Shown here piece after piece: positions 1 to 5,727 of a DNA stretch of 11,352 nt. The stretch is from contig DATGYC010000046.1 of NCBI GenBank assembly GCA_035298385.1, positions 1-11,352 on the forward strand. Direction: 5' to 3'. Under the pieces are notes generated by a model, which was not told the DNA's origin, made no database searches, and worked only from the letters and a program-made list of their open reading frames with translations. This DNA is from DATGYC01 sp035298385. GTDB lineage: Bacteria > Bacillota > Sulfobacillia > Symbiobacteriales > Symbiobacteriaceae. The translations under genes and the position numbers were made by a program. How positions within the stretch are numbered: position 1 is the first letter of the stretch; the number at the start of each line of letters is the position of its first letter.

Positions 1-98
1 GACTGGGCGCCAGCCCCGACTGCCGGTCTCGGCCTGCCGCACTGCGGGCAGAAGCGTTCAGAGGCGGCGAGGGCGGTGCCACAACCAGTACAGAACAA
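1..98 (-). CDS. N-terminal part of a zinc-ribbon protein, runs off the left edge
   Basis: Read on the minus strand, this stretch starts with TTG at 98-96 and stays open to the window edge (32 codons). It encodes two Cys pairs, CTGCG at residues 3-7 and CPQCG at residues 17-21, separated by a short hydrophobic linker. This is the pattern of the small zinc-ribbon domain that often sits at the very N-terminus of bacterial membrane or regulatory proteins. A TAG stop lies in frame just upstream, so translation cannot start earlier. An AGGGGGG ribosome binding site lies 6 nt before the TTG, which supports this unusual start. The rest of the protein, and so its function, is outside the window. The gene is transcribed divergently from the trp operon and shares the 99-219 region with it. 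I saw no clear minus-strand promoter there. Confidence 0.6.
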   Translation of the reverse strand, partial: MFCTGCGTALAASERFCPQCGRPRPAVGAGAQ

Positions 99-219
99 GC
101 GAAAGCCCCCCTACGACATAGCTACCTGTATCAGTTCAACAATCATCACAAATTCCCTACCCCGAAGCAGCGTCGGTTAATCCCTCGCGGGAGATATCCG
201 AGAACGTACCGCTTTCTGC

Positions 220-249
220 TTGACACCCGTTTCAGCTCCGTGCTAGGAT
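220..249 (+). promoter_or_regulatory. Sigma-A promoter of the trp operon
   Basis: TTGACA (220-225) matches the -35 consensus exactly. It is followed after 18 bp by TAGGAT (244-249) as the -10 box. TG at 241-242 makes an extended -10 (TGCTAGGAT). The expected transcription start is near 256, just before the T-box stem I. No operator-like inverted repeat overlaps the promoter, which fits control at the leader RNA level instead of at initiation. Confidence 0.85.
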
Positions 250-255
250 AGCTTC

Positions 256-567
256 AACATCTTAACAGGGCGATGATGAGGACGAGTACCCGGAGGACGA
301 ACCCTTACAGCGAGCCGGCGGTTGGTGCAAGGACCGGCAGGGGGAAATCTGGCGAATGGACCTTTGAGCTGTCTGCGGAACCGCTCCCTCGGGGAGCGCT
401 GTATGCAGACCGGTGGCTTCCGCCGTTATCGGAAAGAGGGGATGACAGTCCCCGCGCACAAGCGCAGTCTTGGCCGACCCATATCCGGGTGGGCCGAACT
501 GAAGTAGGGTGGCACCACGGAGGATCTAACGCCTTCGTCCCTTGGTTGGACGAGAGGCGTATTTTTA
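256..567 (+). promoter_or_regulatory. T-box leader (tRNA-Trp responsive) of the trp operon
   Basis: The leader RNA has the ordered parts of a transcriptional T-box. Stem I has an AGTA loop-E type motif near 285-288 and the conserved distal element AGCGAGC...TTGGTG (309-326). The specifier is TGG (357-359) in the context GCGAA-TGG-ACC. A stem III hairpin lies at about 472-496. The T-box sequence itself is at 502-520 (AAGTAGGGTGGCACCACGG). The antiterminator pairs AGGG (506-509) with CCCT (539-542) and ACG (517-519) with CGT (536-538), leaving the bulge TGGCACC. The TGGC bulge would pair with GCCA, the 3' end of a tRNA with discriminator G73, as bacterial tRNA-Trp has. Specifier and bulge therefore agree independently on Trp. 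Uncharged tRNA-Trp should stabilise the antiterminator and let RNA polymerase enter trpE. Confidence 0.93.
529..567 (+). terminator. Intrinsic terminator of the trp T-box
   Basis: The arms ACGCCTTCGTCC (529-540) and GGACGAGAGGCGT (548-560) pair with a single bulged base, around a 7-nt loop. They are followed by A and five T (561-566). The 5' arm contains CGTCCC (536-541), which is also the 3' strand of the antiterminator, so the two structures exclude each other as expected for a T-box switch. Confidence 0.9.
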
Positions 568-568
568 T

Positions 569-648
569 GCCCTCGCCCGGCCAGGGGCGGGGGCGCCCAA
601 AGGAATCGAGCGCCCTCGTCCACGACGGACGAGGGCGCTTTCTATTTT
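569..648 (+). promoter_or_regulatory. Putative second attenuator between the T-box and trpE
   Basis: Four complementary segments follow the T-box terminator: 1 = 569-578, 2 = 585-596, 3 = 610-621, 4 = 627-638. Segments 1 and 2 form a 10-bp hairpin with one G-U pair. Segments 2 and 3 can form 12 continuous pairs (two G-U) with a 13-nt loop. Segments 3 and 4 form the core of a perfect GC-rich terminator stem. This is the 1:2, 2:3, 3:4 logic of a classical attenuator, seen directly in the sequence. Regulation is inference. No Trp-rich leader peptide is present, so the signal, if there is one, may be the state of the T-box upstream. Confidence 0.5.
609..648 (+). terminator. Second, perfect-stem intrinsic terminator upstream of trpE
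   Basis: AGCGCCCTCGTCC (609-621) and GGACGAGGGCGCT (627-639) form a perfect 13-bp stem with the 5-nt loop ACGAC. A T-rich run TTCTATTTT (640-648) follows. It lies 24 nt before the trpE start, so it is not the end of another gene. It must be a second checkpoint or fail-safe in the trp leader. Its arms resemble those of the T-box terminator (shared TCGTCC and GGACGA cores). Confidence 0.7.
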
Positions 649-672
649 GGCAACAAGACGGGGGGAGAGCCG

Positions 673-2151
673 ATGGAGCCCAGACTTGACCGCTACCGCC
701 AGTTGGCCACGGAGTACGATCTCATCCCGGTCTACCGCGAGATCCTGGCTGACCTGGAGACCCCGATCTCGGTCTTGCTCAAGCTTGAGGGGGAGGGGCC
801 CTTCTTCCTGCTGGAGTCGGTGGAGGGCGGCGAGCGTTCGGCCCGCTACTCCTTCCTCGGCTTCCAGCCCTTCGCACTCCTGACGCACCAGCACGGCCAG
901 ACCCGGCTGCAGGTTGACGAGACGGAGGAGATCCTGCAGGGCGACCCGCTCGCCCATCTGGAGCAACTCCTCGCTCGCTTCACCGTCTACCAGCCCGCCG
1001 AACTCCCCCGCTTCTGGGGCGGCGCGGTCGGCTCCCTCGGCTACGACGTGGTCCGCTACTGGGAGCACCTCCCCCAGAGCCCCCCCGATGATCGCTCGGT
1101 GCCAGACGCCGCCTTCATGCTACCGGGGCTGGTGATCATCTTCGATCGGGTGCGGCACAAGCTGCAGCTCGTCGTCTCGACCCGGCCAGGTGCTGACCCG
1201 CAGGGCGCCTACCGCAAGGCCGAGGCGCTGCTCGATGAGGTGATTCAAAAGCTCCGCGGCGGGCTTCCCGCCCAACCGGCGCCCAATCGGGCCGCCAAGC
1301 GGAGCGTCGAGTTGCCCCTTCGGTCCAACTGGCAACGCCCCGACTATGAGGCGGCGGTCGAGACGGTGAAGGCCTATATTCAGGCCGGTGACGCCTTCCA
1401 GGTCGTCCCGTCACAGCGGTTTCAGACGGAGGTCCGGGCGAAGCCGCTCGACATCTACCGGGCGCTGCGGATGCTCAACCCCTCGCCCTACCTCTACTAC
1501 CTCTCCTTCGGCGAGTTCAAGCTGATCGGGGCTTCGCCCGAACTCTTGGTCCGGATGGAGAAGGGGATCGCCACCACTCGCCCGATCGCTGGGACCCGCA
1601 AGCGGGGCGCCACCGAGGCCGAGGACCTGGCGCTGGAGGCGGAACTGCTCGCGGATGCGAAGGAGCAGGCCGAGCACCTGATGCTGGTCGACCTCGGCCG
1701 GAACGATCTCGGGCGGGTCTGCATCCCCGGGACGGTCAAGGTGACCGACATGGCCCGCATCGAGCGCTTCTCGCATGTGATGCACATCGTCTCCGACGTG
1801 CAGGGCGAGGTCAACCCGAAGCATTCGGCTTTCGACCTCTTCCGGGCCTGCTTCCCGGCCGGCACGCTCTCCGGGGCGCCCAAGGTCCGAGCGATGCAGG
1901 TCATCGACGAGTTGGAGCCTACCCGCCGGGGACCCTATGGCGGAGCAGTCGGCTACTTCACCTATGACCGGCAGACGATGGACACCTGCATCTGTATCCG
2001 GACCGTGGTGCTGAGGGGCGCCCAGGCCTACATTCAGGCCGGCGGCGGCGTCGTGGCCGACTCAAACCCGGCGGCCGAGTTCGAGGAGACGGTCAACAAG
2101 GCGCAGGCCGTCATCCGGGCCATCACCCTGGCAGAGGAGGGGATCGAATGA
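673..2151 (+). CDS. trpE: Anthranilate synthase component I
   Basis: TrpE converts chorismate to anthranilate using ammonia supplied by the TrpG subunit, the first committed step of tryptophan synthesis. The 492 residues match the usual length. The N-terminal domain has the LLES motif (46-49), part of the tryptophan feedback site in this family, so allosteric inhibition is probably intact. The chorismate-binding C-terminal domain shows PIAGTRKRG (304-312), DLGRNDLGRV (340-349) and GTLSGAPK (397-404), followed by a GGAVGYF stretch and the GGGVVADS region near the C-terminus. These favour TrpE over PabB or isochorismate synthase, as does the linkage to trpG-trpD. The ATG at 673 is preceded by a GGGGGAG ribosome binding site (661-667). 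The gene follows the Trp T-box and a second terminator-like hairpin. Its TGA overlaps the trpG ATG by 4 bp (ATGA), suggesting translational coupling and balanced subunit production. Confidence 0.97.
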   Translation: MEPRLDRYRQLATEYDLIPVYREILADLETPISVLLKLEGEGPFFLLESVEGGERSARYSFLGFQPFALLTHQHGQTRLQVDETEEILQGDPLAHLEQLLARFTVYQPAELPRFWGGAVGSLGYDVVRYWEHLPQSPPDDRSVPDAAFMLPGLVIIFDRVRHKLQLVVSTRPGADPQGAYRKAEALLDEVIQKLRGGLPAQPAPNRAAKRSVELPLRSNWQRPDYEAAVETVKAYIQAGDAFQVVPSQRFQTEVRAKPLDIYRALRMLNPSPYLYYLSFGEFKLIGASPELLVRMEKGIATTRPIAGTRKRGATEAEDLALEAELLADAKEQAEHLMLVDLGRNDLGRVCIPGTVKVTDMARIERFSHVMHIVSDVQGEVNPKHSAFDLFRACFPAGTLSGAPKVRAMQVIDELEPTRRGPYGGAVGYFTYDRQTMDTCICIRTVVLRGAQAYIQAGGGVVADSNPAAEFEETVNKAQAVIRAITLAEEGIE

Positions 2152-2705
2152 TCCTCGTGATCGACAACTACGACTCCTTCACCTATAACCTCGTCCAGTA
2201 CCTGGGCGAACTGGGGGCGGAGCTGCAGGTGGTCCGGAACGACGCCCTCACGGCCGAGGACGTGGTGGCCCTGAACCCCGAGAAGATCATCCTCTCGCCC
2301 GGTCCCTGCACCCCGAATGAGGCCGGGATCACCCTCGATGTGATCAAGGCGATGGGCGCCAAGGTGCCGATCCTCGGGGTCTGCCTTGGGCACCAGTCGA
2401 TCGGCCAGGCCTTTGGCGCCAAGGTGGTCAGGGCCAACCGCCCCGTTCACGGCAAGACCTCAGCGATTCACCATGACGGCAAGGGCCTCTTCCGGGACCT
2501 GCCGACGCCCTTCCGAGCGACACGCTACCACTCCTTGGTGGTGGAGGAACTCCCCGCAGAGCTAGAGGCGACGGCCTTCACGGAGGACGGCATCGTGATG
2601 GCGATGCAGCACCGGGAACTGCCCGTCTACGGGGTCCAGTTCCATCCCGAATCGATCATGACGGAGCACGGCAAGCAGCTCCTGCAAAACTTCTTAGCAG
2701 TCTGA
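2148..2705 (+). CDS. trpG: Anthranilate synthase component II (glutamine amidotransferase)
   Basis: TrpG hydrolyses glutamine and channels ammonia to TrpE. It is a class I (triad) glutamine amidotransferase of 185 residues, normal for a stand-alone subunit. The DNYDSFTYNLVQYLGELG start (6-23), the ILSPGPCTPNEAG oxyanion region (48-60), the nucleophile Cys79 in GVCLGHQ, and the catalytic pair His166 and Glu168 in QFHPES are all visible. The ATG at 2148 overlaps the end of trpE and has its own GAGGAGGGG ribosome binding site (2134-2142) inside trpE. No phosphoribosyltransferase domain is fused to it, because trpD follows as a separate gene. In many bacteria this subunit also serves PabB in folate synthesis. 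The window holds no pabA or pabB to settle that. Confidence 0.96.
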   Translation: MILVIDNYDSFTYNLVQYLGELGAELQVVRNDALTAEDVVALNPEKIILSPGPCTPNEAGITLDVIKAMGAKVPILGVCLGHQSIGQAFGAKVVRANRPVHGKTSAIHHDGKGLFRDLPTPFRATRYHSLVVEELPAELEATAFTEDGIVMAMQHRELPVYGVQFHPESIMTEHGKQLLQNFLAV

Positions 2706-2721
2706 GAGGAGGGCCTGAGCG

Positions 2722-3753
2722 ATGGAGATCAAGGAACTGATCGCCCACGTGGCGGATGGAAAGGACCTGAGCGAGGCCCAGGCCGCGGTGGCGATGGGGC
2801 TGATGATGGCCGGCGACGCAACCCCAGCCCAGGCTGCGGCCCTCCTGATGGCCCTGCGCATCAAGGGTGAGACGGTCGATGAGATCACTGGCTTTGCCCG
2901 GGTGATGCGGGATCGAGCGACCCGGGTGCCACACGCGAGCCCCCTGGTGGTCGACACCTGCGGGACCGGCGGCGATGGCGCCAACACCTTCAACATCTCG
3001 ACGACGGCCGCCTTCGTGGTGGCGGGCGCCGGGGTGCCGGTGGCGAAGCACGGCAACCGAGCGGCCTCCTCGCAGACCGGCTCGGCCGATGTGCTGGAGG
3101 CACTGGGCGTCAACCTGAACCTAACCCCGGAGTCGGTCGGGCAGTGCATCGACCAGATCGGGATCGGCTTCATGTTCGCCCCGCTTCTGCACTCGGCGAT
3201 GAAGCATGTCGCCCCGGTGCGGAAGGAGATCGGGATGCGGACGGCCTTCAACATCTTGGGCCCGCTGGCGAACCCGGCGGGGGCGGGCGCCCAGGTGCTC
3301 GGCGTCTACGCGGCCCGCCTGACCGAGCCGCTTGCACGGGTGCTGGGCAACCTGGGCGTGCAGCATGCGCTGGTGGTGCACGGGCTGGACGGGATCGATG
3401 AGATCTCGATCTCCGGGCCGACTTTGATCTCAGAGGTGCAGGAGGGGCTGGTGACGACCTACCGGGTGGCGCCAGAGGACCTCGGGCTGCGGCGGGCGCC
3501 CCGTGAGTATATCCGGGGTGGGAACGCCCAAGAGAACGCCCGGATCACGGAGTCGATCCTCGAGGGTGAGGCCGGTCCCCGCCGGGATGTGGTCCTCCTG
3601 AACGCCGGTGCGGCCCTTCTGGCGGCCGATCACGTCAGGACCTTGAGAGAGGGCGTCGCCGTGGCGGTGGAGTCGATCGGTTCGGGGCGAGCGAAGGCGA
3701 AGCTGGAGGCGCTGCGAGGGCTGACCAACCAGCTGGTCAAGGCGGTGGGGTAG
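2722..3753 (+). CDS. trpD: Anthranilate phosphoribosyltransferase
   Basis: TrpD transfers the phosphoribosyl group of PRPP to anthranilate. The 343 residues fit the family. Visible motifs are the PRPP-binding GTGGDG loop (81-86) within DTCGTGGDG, NIST (91-94), KHGNR (109-113), and RTAFNILGPLANP (173-185). DEISISGPT further on resembles the family DExSxxGPT motif. An alpha-helical N-terminal region precedes the PRPP loop. The gene starts 16 bp after trpG with a strong GAGGAGGG ribosome binding site (2706-2713) 8 nt before the ATG. It is the last gene of the first trp block: downstream is a gene on the opposite strand, and no U-tract terminator is visible between them. Transcription may therefore continue toward trpS. 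Confidence 0.97.
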   Translation: MEIKELIAHVADGKDLSEAQAAVAMGLMMAGDATPAQAAALLMALRIKGETVDEITGFARVMRDRATRVPHASPLVVDTCGTGGDGANTFNISTTAAFVVAGAGVPVAKHGNRAASSQTGSADVLEALGVNLNLTPESVGQCIDQIGIGFMFAPLLHSAMKHVAPVRKEIGMRTAFNILGPLANPAGAGAQVLGVYAARLTEPLARVLGNLGVQHALVVHGLDGIDEISISGPTLISEVQEGLVTTYRVAPEDLGLRRAPREYIRGGNAQENARITESILEGEAGPRRDVVLLNAGAALLAADHVRTLREGVAVAVESIGSGRAKAKLEALRGLTNQLVKAVG

Positions 3754-3795
3754 AGGAGAGCCCAGCGCACGGGTAGGGCCCAGACGGGAGTTGCA

Positions 3796-3825
3796 AGGAG
3801 CCAATCAGGAGCCCGAAAAGGAGCC
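3796..3825 (+). repeat. Three short AGGAGCC direct repeats
   Basis: AGGAGCC occurs at 3796-3802, 3807-3813 and 3819-3825, about one DNA helical turn apart, in the 100-bp gap between trpD and the convergent phosphoesterase gene. The spacing could suit a DNA-binding protein, but three 7-mers in a GC-rich, purine-rich stretch may also be chance. No function can be assigned. Confidence 0.3.
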
Positions 3826-3853
3826 TCGATCGCGGTGCATCCGTCGCCGATTC

Positions 3854-4642
3854 CTAGCCCGCCAAGGTGATAATCGTCACCTCGGGCGGGCAGAGCAGTC
3901 GGATCGGCAGATGGGCCACCCCGACGCCCCGACTGGTGTAGACCCGGGTGTGCGGCGCCGACTGCAGGCCCATCGGGTACTTCCGGCCATCAGGCGGCAG
4001 GAGGAGCGGCCCGATCCCTGGCAGCCGGACCTGGCCGCCATGCGCGTGGCCGGAGAGCTGCAGAGCGATCCGGTCCTCCGCCCGCACCAGGTCAGCCCAG
4101 TCCGGCTCGTGGACGAGGAGGAGGCGAACGGCGCCCTCGGGCGCCCCCGCCAGGGCAGGCGCCATCTGGGGATCGCCCAAGTGGAAGTCATCCAGCCCGG
4201 CCAGCCAGAGCCCAGGCGCGACCTCTACGCCCTCGTTGATGAGCATCCGCAGTCCGGGCAGTGCGGCCAACGCACGAAACTCCCAATCCCAGTTCCCGTA
4301 GACGCCGTAGGCGTTCAGGCCGGCCACCAACTGCTTGAGCAGGGGCAGCCCGGCCAGTGAAGAGAGCAGATCGCCACCCAGGAGAATCAGATCCGGTCCC
4401 TCGGCCTTGACGAGGGCGAAGGCATGCCGAACCGTCTCGTCCGGGGTGGTCTCACCCAGGTGGGTATCGGTCAGCAGGCCGATCTTGTAGCCATGAAGAT
4501 GCCTCGGCAGACCAGGGATCTCCACCTGACGGCGTTCTACTTGGACTCGGCGAGGCTCCACCCCAGTACTCCAGCCGAGCAGCCCCAGCATCGAAGTAGC
4601 GATCGTGGCTCCCGTTCGAAACAGGAAACTACGGCGATTCAT
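3854..4642 (-). CDS. Tat-exported calcineurin-like metallophosphoesterase (YaeI/YkuE type)
   Basis: The 262-residue protein begins with MNRRSFLF, a twin-arginine motif, followed by a hydrophobic segment (about 11-24). This indicates Tat export and action outside the cytoplasm. The two-metal phosphoesterase motifs are in order: DTH (59-61), GGD (89-91), GN (116-117), His178 in LVHEPDW, and GHAHGGQ (198-204). GHxHGGQ is typical of the YaeI/YkuE group, some of which are Tat substrates and have been linked to lipid or phosphodiester hydrolysis. The substrate here is unknown. The usual GNHD is GNWD (116-119), losing the active-site His. The start at 4642 is chosen over an upstream ATG at 4705 because GGAGGT lies 6 nt before it and the twin-arginine motif then falls at the N-terminus. 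The gene lies antisense between trpD and trpS, with no obvious link to tryptophan synthesis. Confidence 0.88.
   Translation of the reverse strand: MNRRSFLFRTGATIATSMLGLLGWSTGVEPRRVQVERRQVEIPGLPRHLHGYKIGLLTDTHLGETTPDETVRHAFALVKAEGPDLILLGGDLLSSLAGLPLLKQLVAGLNAYGVYGNWDWEFRALAALPGLRMLINEGVEVAPGLWLAGLDDFHLGDPQMAPALAGAPEGAVRLLLVHEPDWADLVRAEDRIALQLSGHAHGGQVRLPGIGPLLLPPDGRKYPMGLQSAPHTRVYTSRGVGVAHLPIRLLCPPEVTIITLAG
3857..3891. other. Strong hairpin at the 3' end of the phosphoesterase gene
   Basis: GCCCGCC (3857-3863) pairs with GGCGGGC (3885-3891) and AGGTGA (3865-3870) pairs with TCACCT (3877-3882), around a 6-nt loop. The stem abuts the stop codon of the minus-strand gene. Neither strand has a T-run after it, so it is not a classical intrinsic terminator. 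It could protect a 3' end, slow RNA polymerase between the convergent genes, or reflect coding constraint only. Confidence 0.4.
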
Positions 4643-4703
4643 AGCGAAACCTCCCACACCGGAAGCTCTGTCGTTTAGACGAAGCGGCCCCCTTACCTGA
4701 TTC

Positions 4704-4710
4704 AAAGGAG
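4704..4710 (+). promoter_or_regulatory. Ribosome binding site of trpS
   Basis: AAAGGAG lies 9 nt before the trpS ATG. The 77-bp divergent gap 4643-4719 also holds the GGAGGT site of the minus-strand phosphoesterase. I found no convincing -35/-10 pair for either direction and no T-box upstream of trpS. Confidence 0.75.
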
Positions 4711-4719
4711 TGCTCCCTC

Positions 4720-5727
4720 ATGTCAACCCCCATCAAGCGTGTTCTCTCCGGCATCCAGCCTTCGGGCGCTGTTACCCTGGGCAACTACCTGGGCGCCATC
4801 CGCAACTTCGTCGAGCTCCAGCACCAGGCCGACTGCTACTTCTGCATCGTCGACCTGCACGCCCTGACCGTGCCGAAGAATGCGGAGGGCCTCGCCCAGA
4901 AGACCCTGGATCTCGCCCGCATCTACGTCGCTGCCGGCATCGATCCGGCCAAGGCGACGATCTTCGCCCAGTCCCATGTTCCGGCCCACGCTGAGATGGG
5001 TTGGCTGATGGAGGTCTCCTCGTACTACGGTGAGCTAGCCCGCATGACCCAGTTCAAGGATAAGTCGGCCAAGGCCGAGGTCGTCACGACCGGCCTCTTC
5101 ACCTACCCGGCCCTGATGGCGGGCGATATTCTGCTCTATCAGGCTACCCACGTCCCGGTTGGTGAGGACCAGAAGCAGCACCTCGAGTTGACCCGTGACA
5201 TTGCCACCCGCCTCAACCACAAGTTTGAGGAGGAGTACTTCACGGTCCCCGAGCCCTACATTCCGCCCCGCTCCGCCGGTGGCCGGATCATGTCGCTCGC
5301 GGATCCCACCTCGAAGATGTCGAAGTCGGACGAGGACTCGAACTCCTTCATTCTGCTGATGGATTCCCCGGACGTGATCGTCAAGAAGATCAAGCGTGCG
5401 GTGACCGATCTGGGCCGCGAGGTCGTCTATGACGAGGCGAACAAGCCGGGCGTCTCCAACCTGATGGTGATCCTCTCGCTCTGCACGGGCCAGACCCTCG
5501 CTGAGATCAGTGCCAAGTACGACGGCTATGGCCAGTTTAAGAAGGACGTCGCCGAGGCTCTCGTCGCCACGCTTGAGCCGATTCAGAAGCGGTTCAAGGA
5601 GCTCTCGGAGCCGGGCGTGATCGAGGCGGTTCTGGCAGAGGGCGCCGAGAAGGCCGAGCAGGTCGCACGCGAGAACCTGCGGGGTCTGCAGCAGCGGATG
5701 GGTCTGCTATCTCGATTCACCCGATGA
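4720..5727 (+). CDS. trpS: Tryptophanyl-tRNA synthetase
   Basis: TrpRS charges tRNA-Trp with tryptophan in the cytoplasm. The 335 residues are the normal length for a bacterial class Ic enzyme. The HIGH-like motif appears as PSGAVTLGNY (14-23), with Thr at the usual His position, as in Bacillus TrpRS. KMSKS is intact at 199-203. PVGEDQKQHLELTR and MTQFKDK, typical of this family, are also present. The gene follows an AAAGGAG site and overlaps trpC by 4 bp (ATGA), so it is cotranscribed and translationally coupled with the second trp block. Its arginine codons are mostly CGC and CGT, while neighbours favour CGG. This suggests selection for high expression. Being inside the trp operon, it could respond to uncharged tRNA-Trp through the distant T-box, provided polymerase crosses the antisense gene. 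Confidence 0.97.
   Translation: MSTPIKRVLSGIQPSGAVTLGNYLGAIRNFVELQHQADCYFCIVDLHALTVPKNAEGLAQKTLDLARIYVAAGIDPAKATIFAQSHVPAHAEMGWLMEVSSYYGELARMTQFKDKSAKAEVVTTGLFTYPALMAGDILLYQATHVPVGEDQKQHLELTRDIATRLNHKFEEEYFTVPEPYIPPRSAGGRIMSLADPTSKMSKSDEDSNSFILLMDSPDVIVKKIKRAVTDLGREVVYDEANKPGVSNLMVILSLCTGQTLAEISAKYDGYGQFKKDVAEALVATLEPIQKRFKELSEPGVIEAVLAEGAEKAEQVARENLRGLQQRMGLLSRFTR

Noticed and set aside
540..672. TRAP-type (GAG/UAG repeat) control of trpE
   Set aside because: There is no run of GAG or TAG triplets at 2-3 nt spacing in the leader.
567..689. Possible 40-codon leader peptide starting at ATG 567, within the putative second attenuator
   Set aside because: It has a single Trp codon, placed after the second terminator stem, and only a weak ribosome binding site. 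It cannot work as a classical Trp-stalling leader, though its translation could still disturb the hairpins.
273..689. Open frame of 138 codons through the trp leader
   Set aside because: It crosses the T-box stems, specifier, antiterminator and terminator and has no recognisable protein motif. RNA structure explains the sequence better.
565..1068. 167-codon minus-strand frame over the trp leader and trpE start
   Set aside because: It overlaps the conserved TrpE N-terminal domain and the leader hairpins and shows no motif.
3791..4360. 189-codon plus-strand frame between trpD and trpS
   Set aside because: It is the antisense shadow of the metallophosphoesterase, which has a Tat signal, all metal motifs and a proper ribosome binding site.
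4643..4719. Promoter for trpS or for the phosphoesterase in the divergent gap
   Set aside because: A TTGAAT on the minus strand and TTTAGA on the plus strand were considered, but no -35/-10 pair has acceptable spacing. A promoter inside the coding region cannot be excluded.
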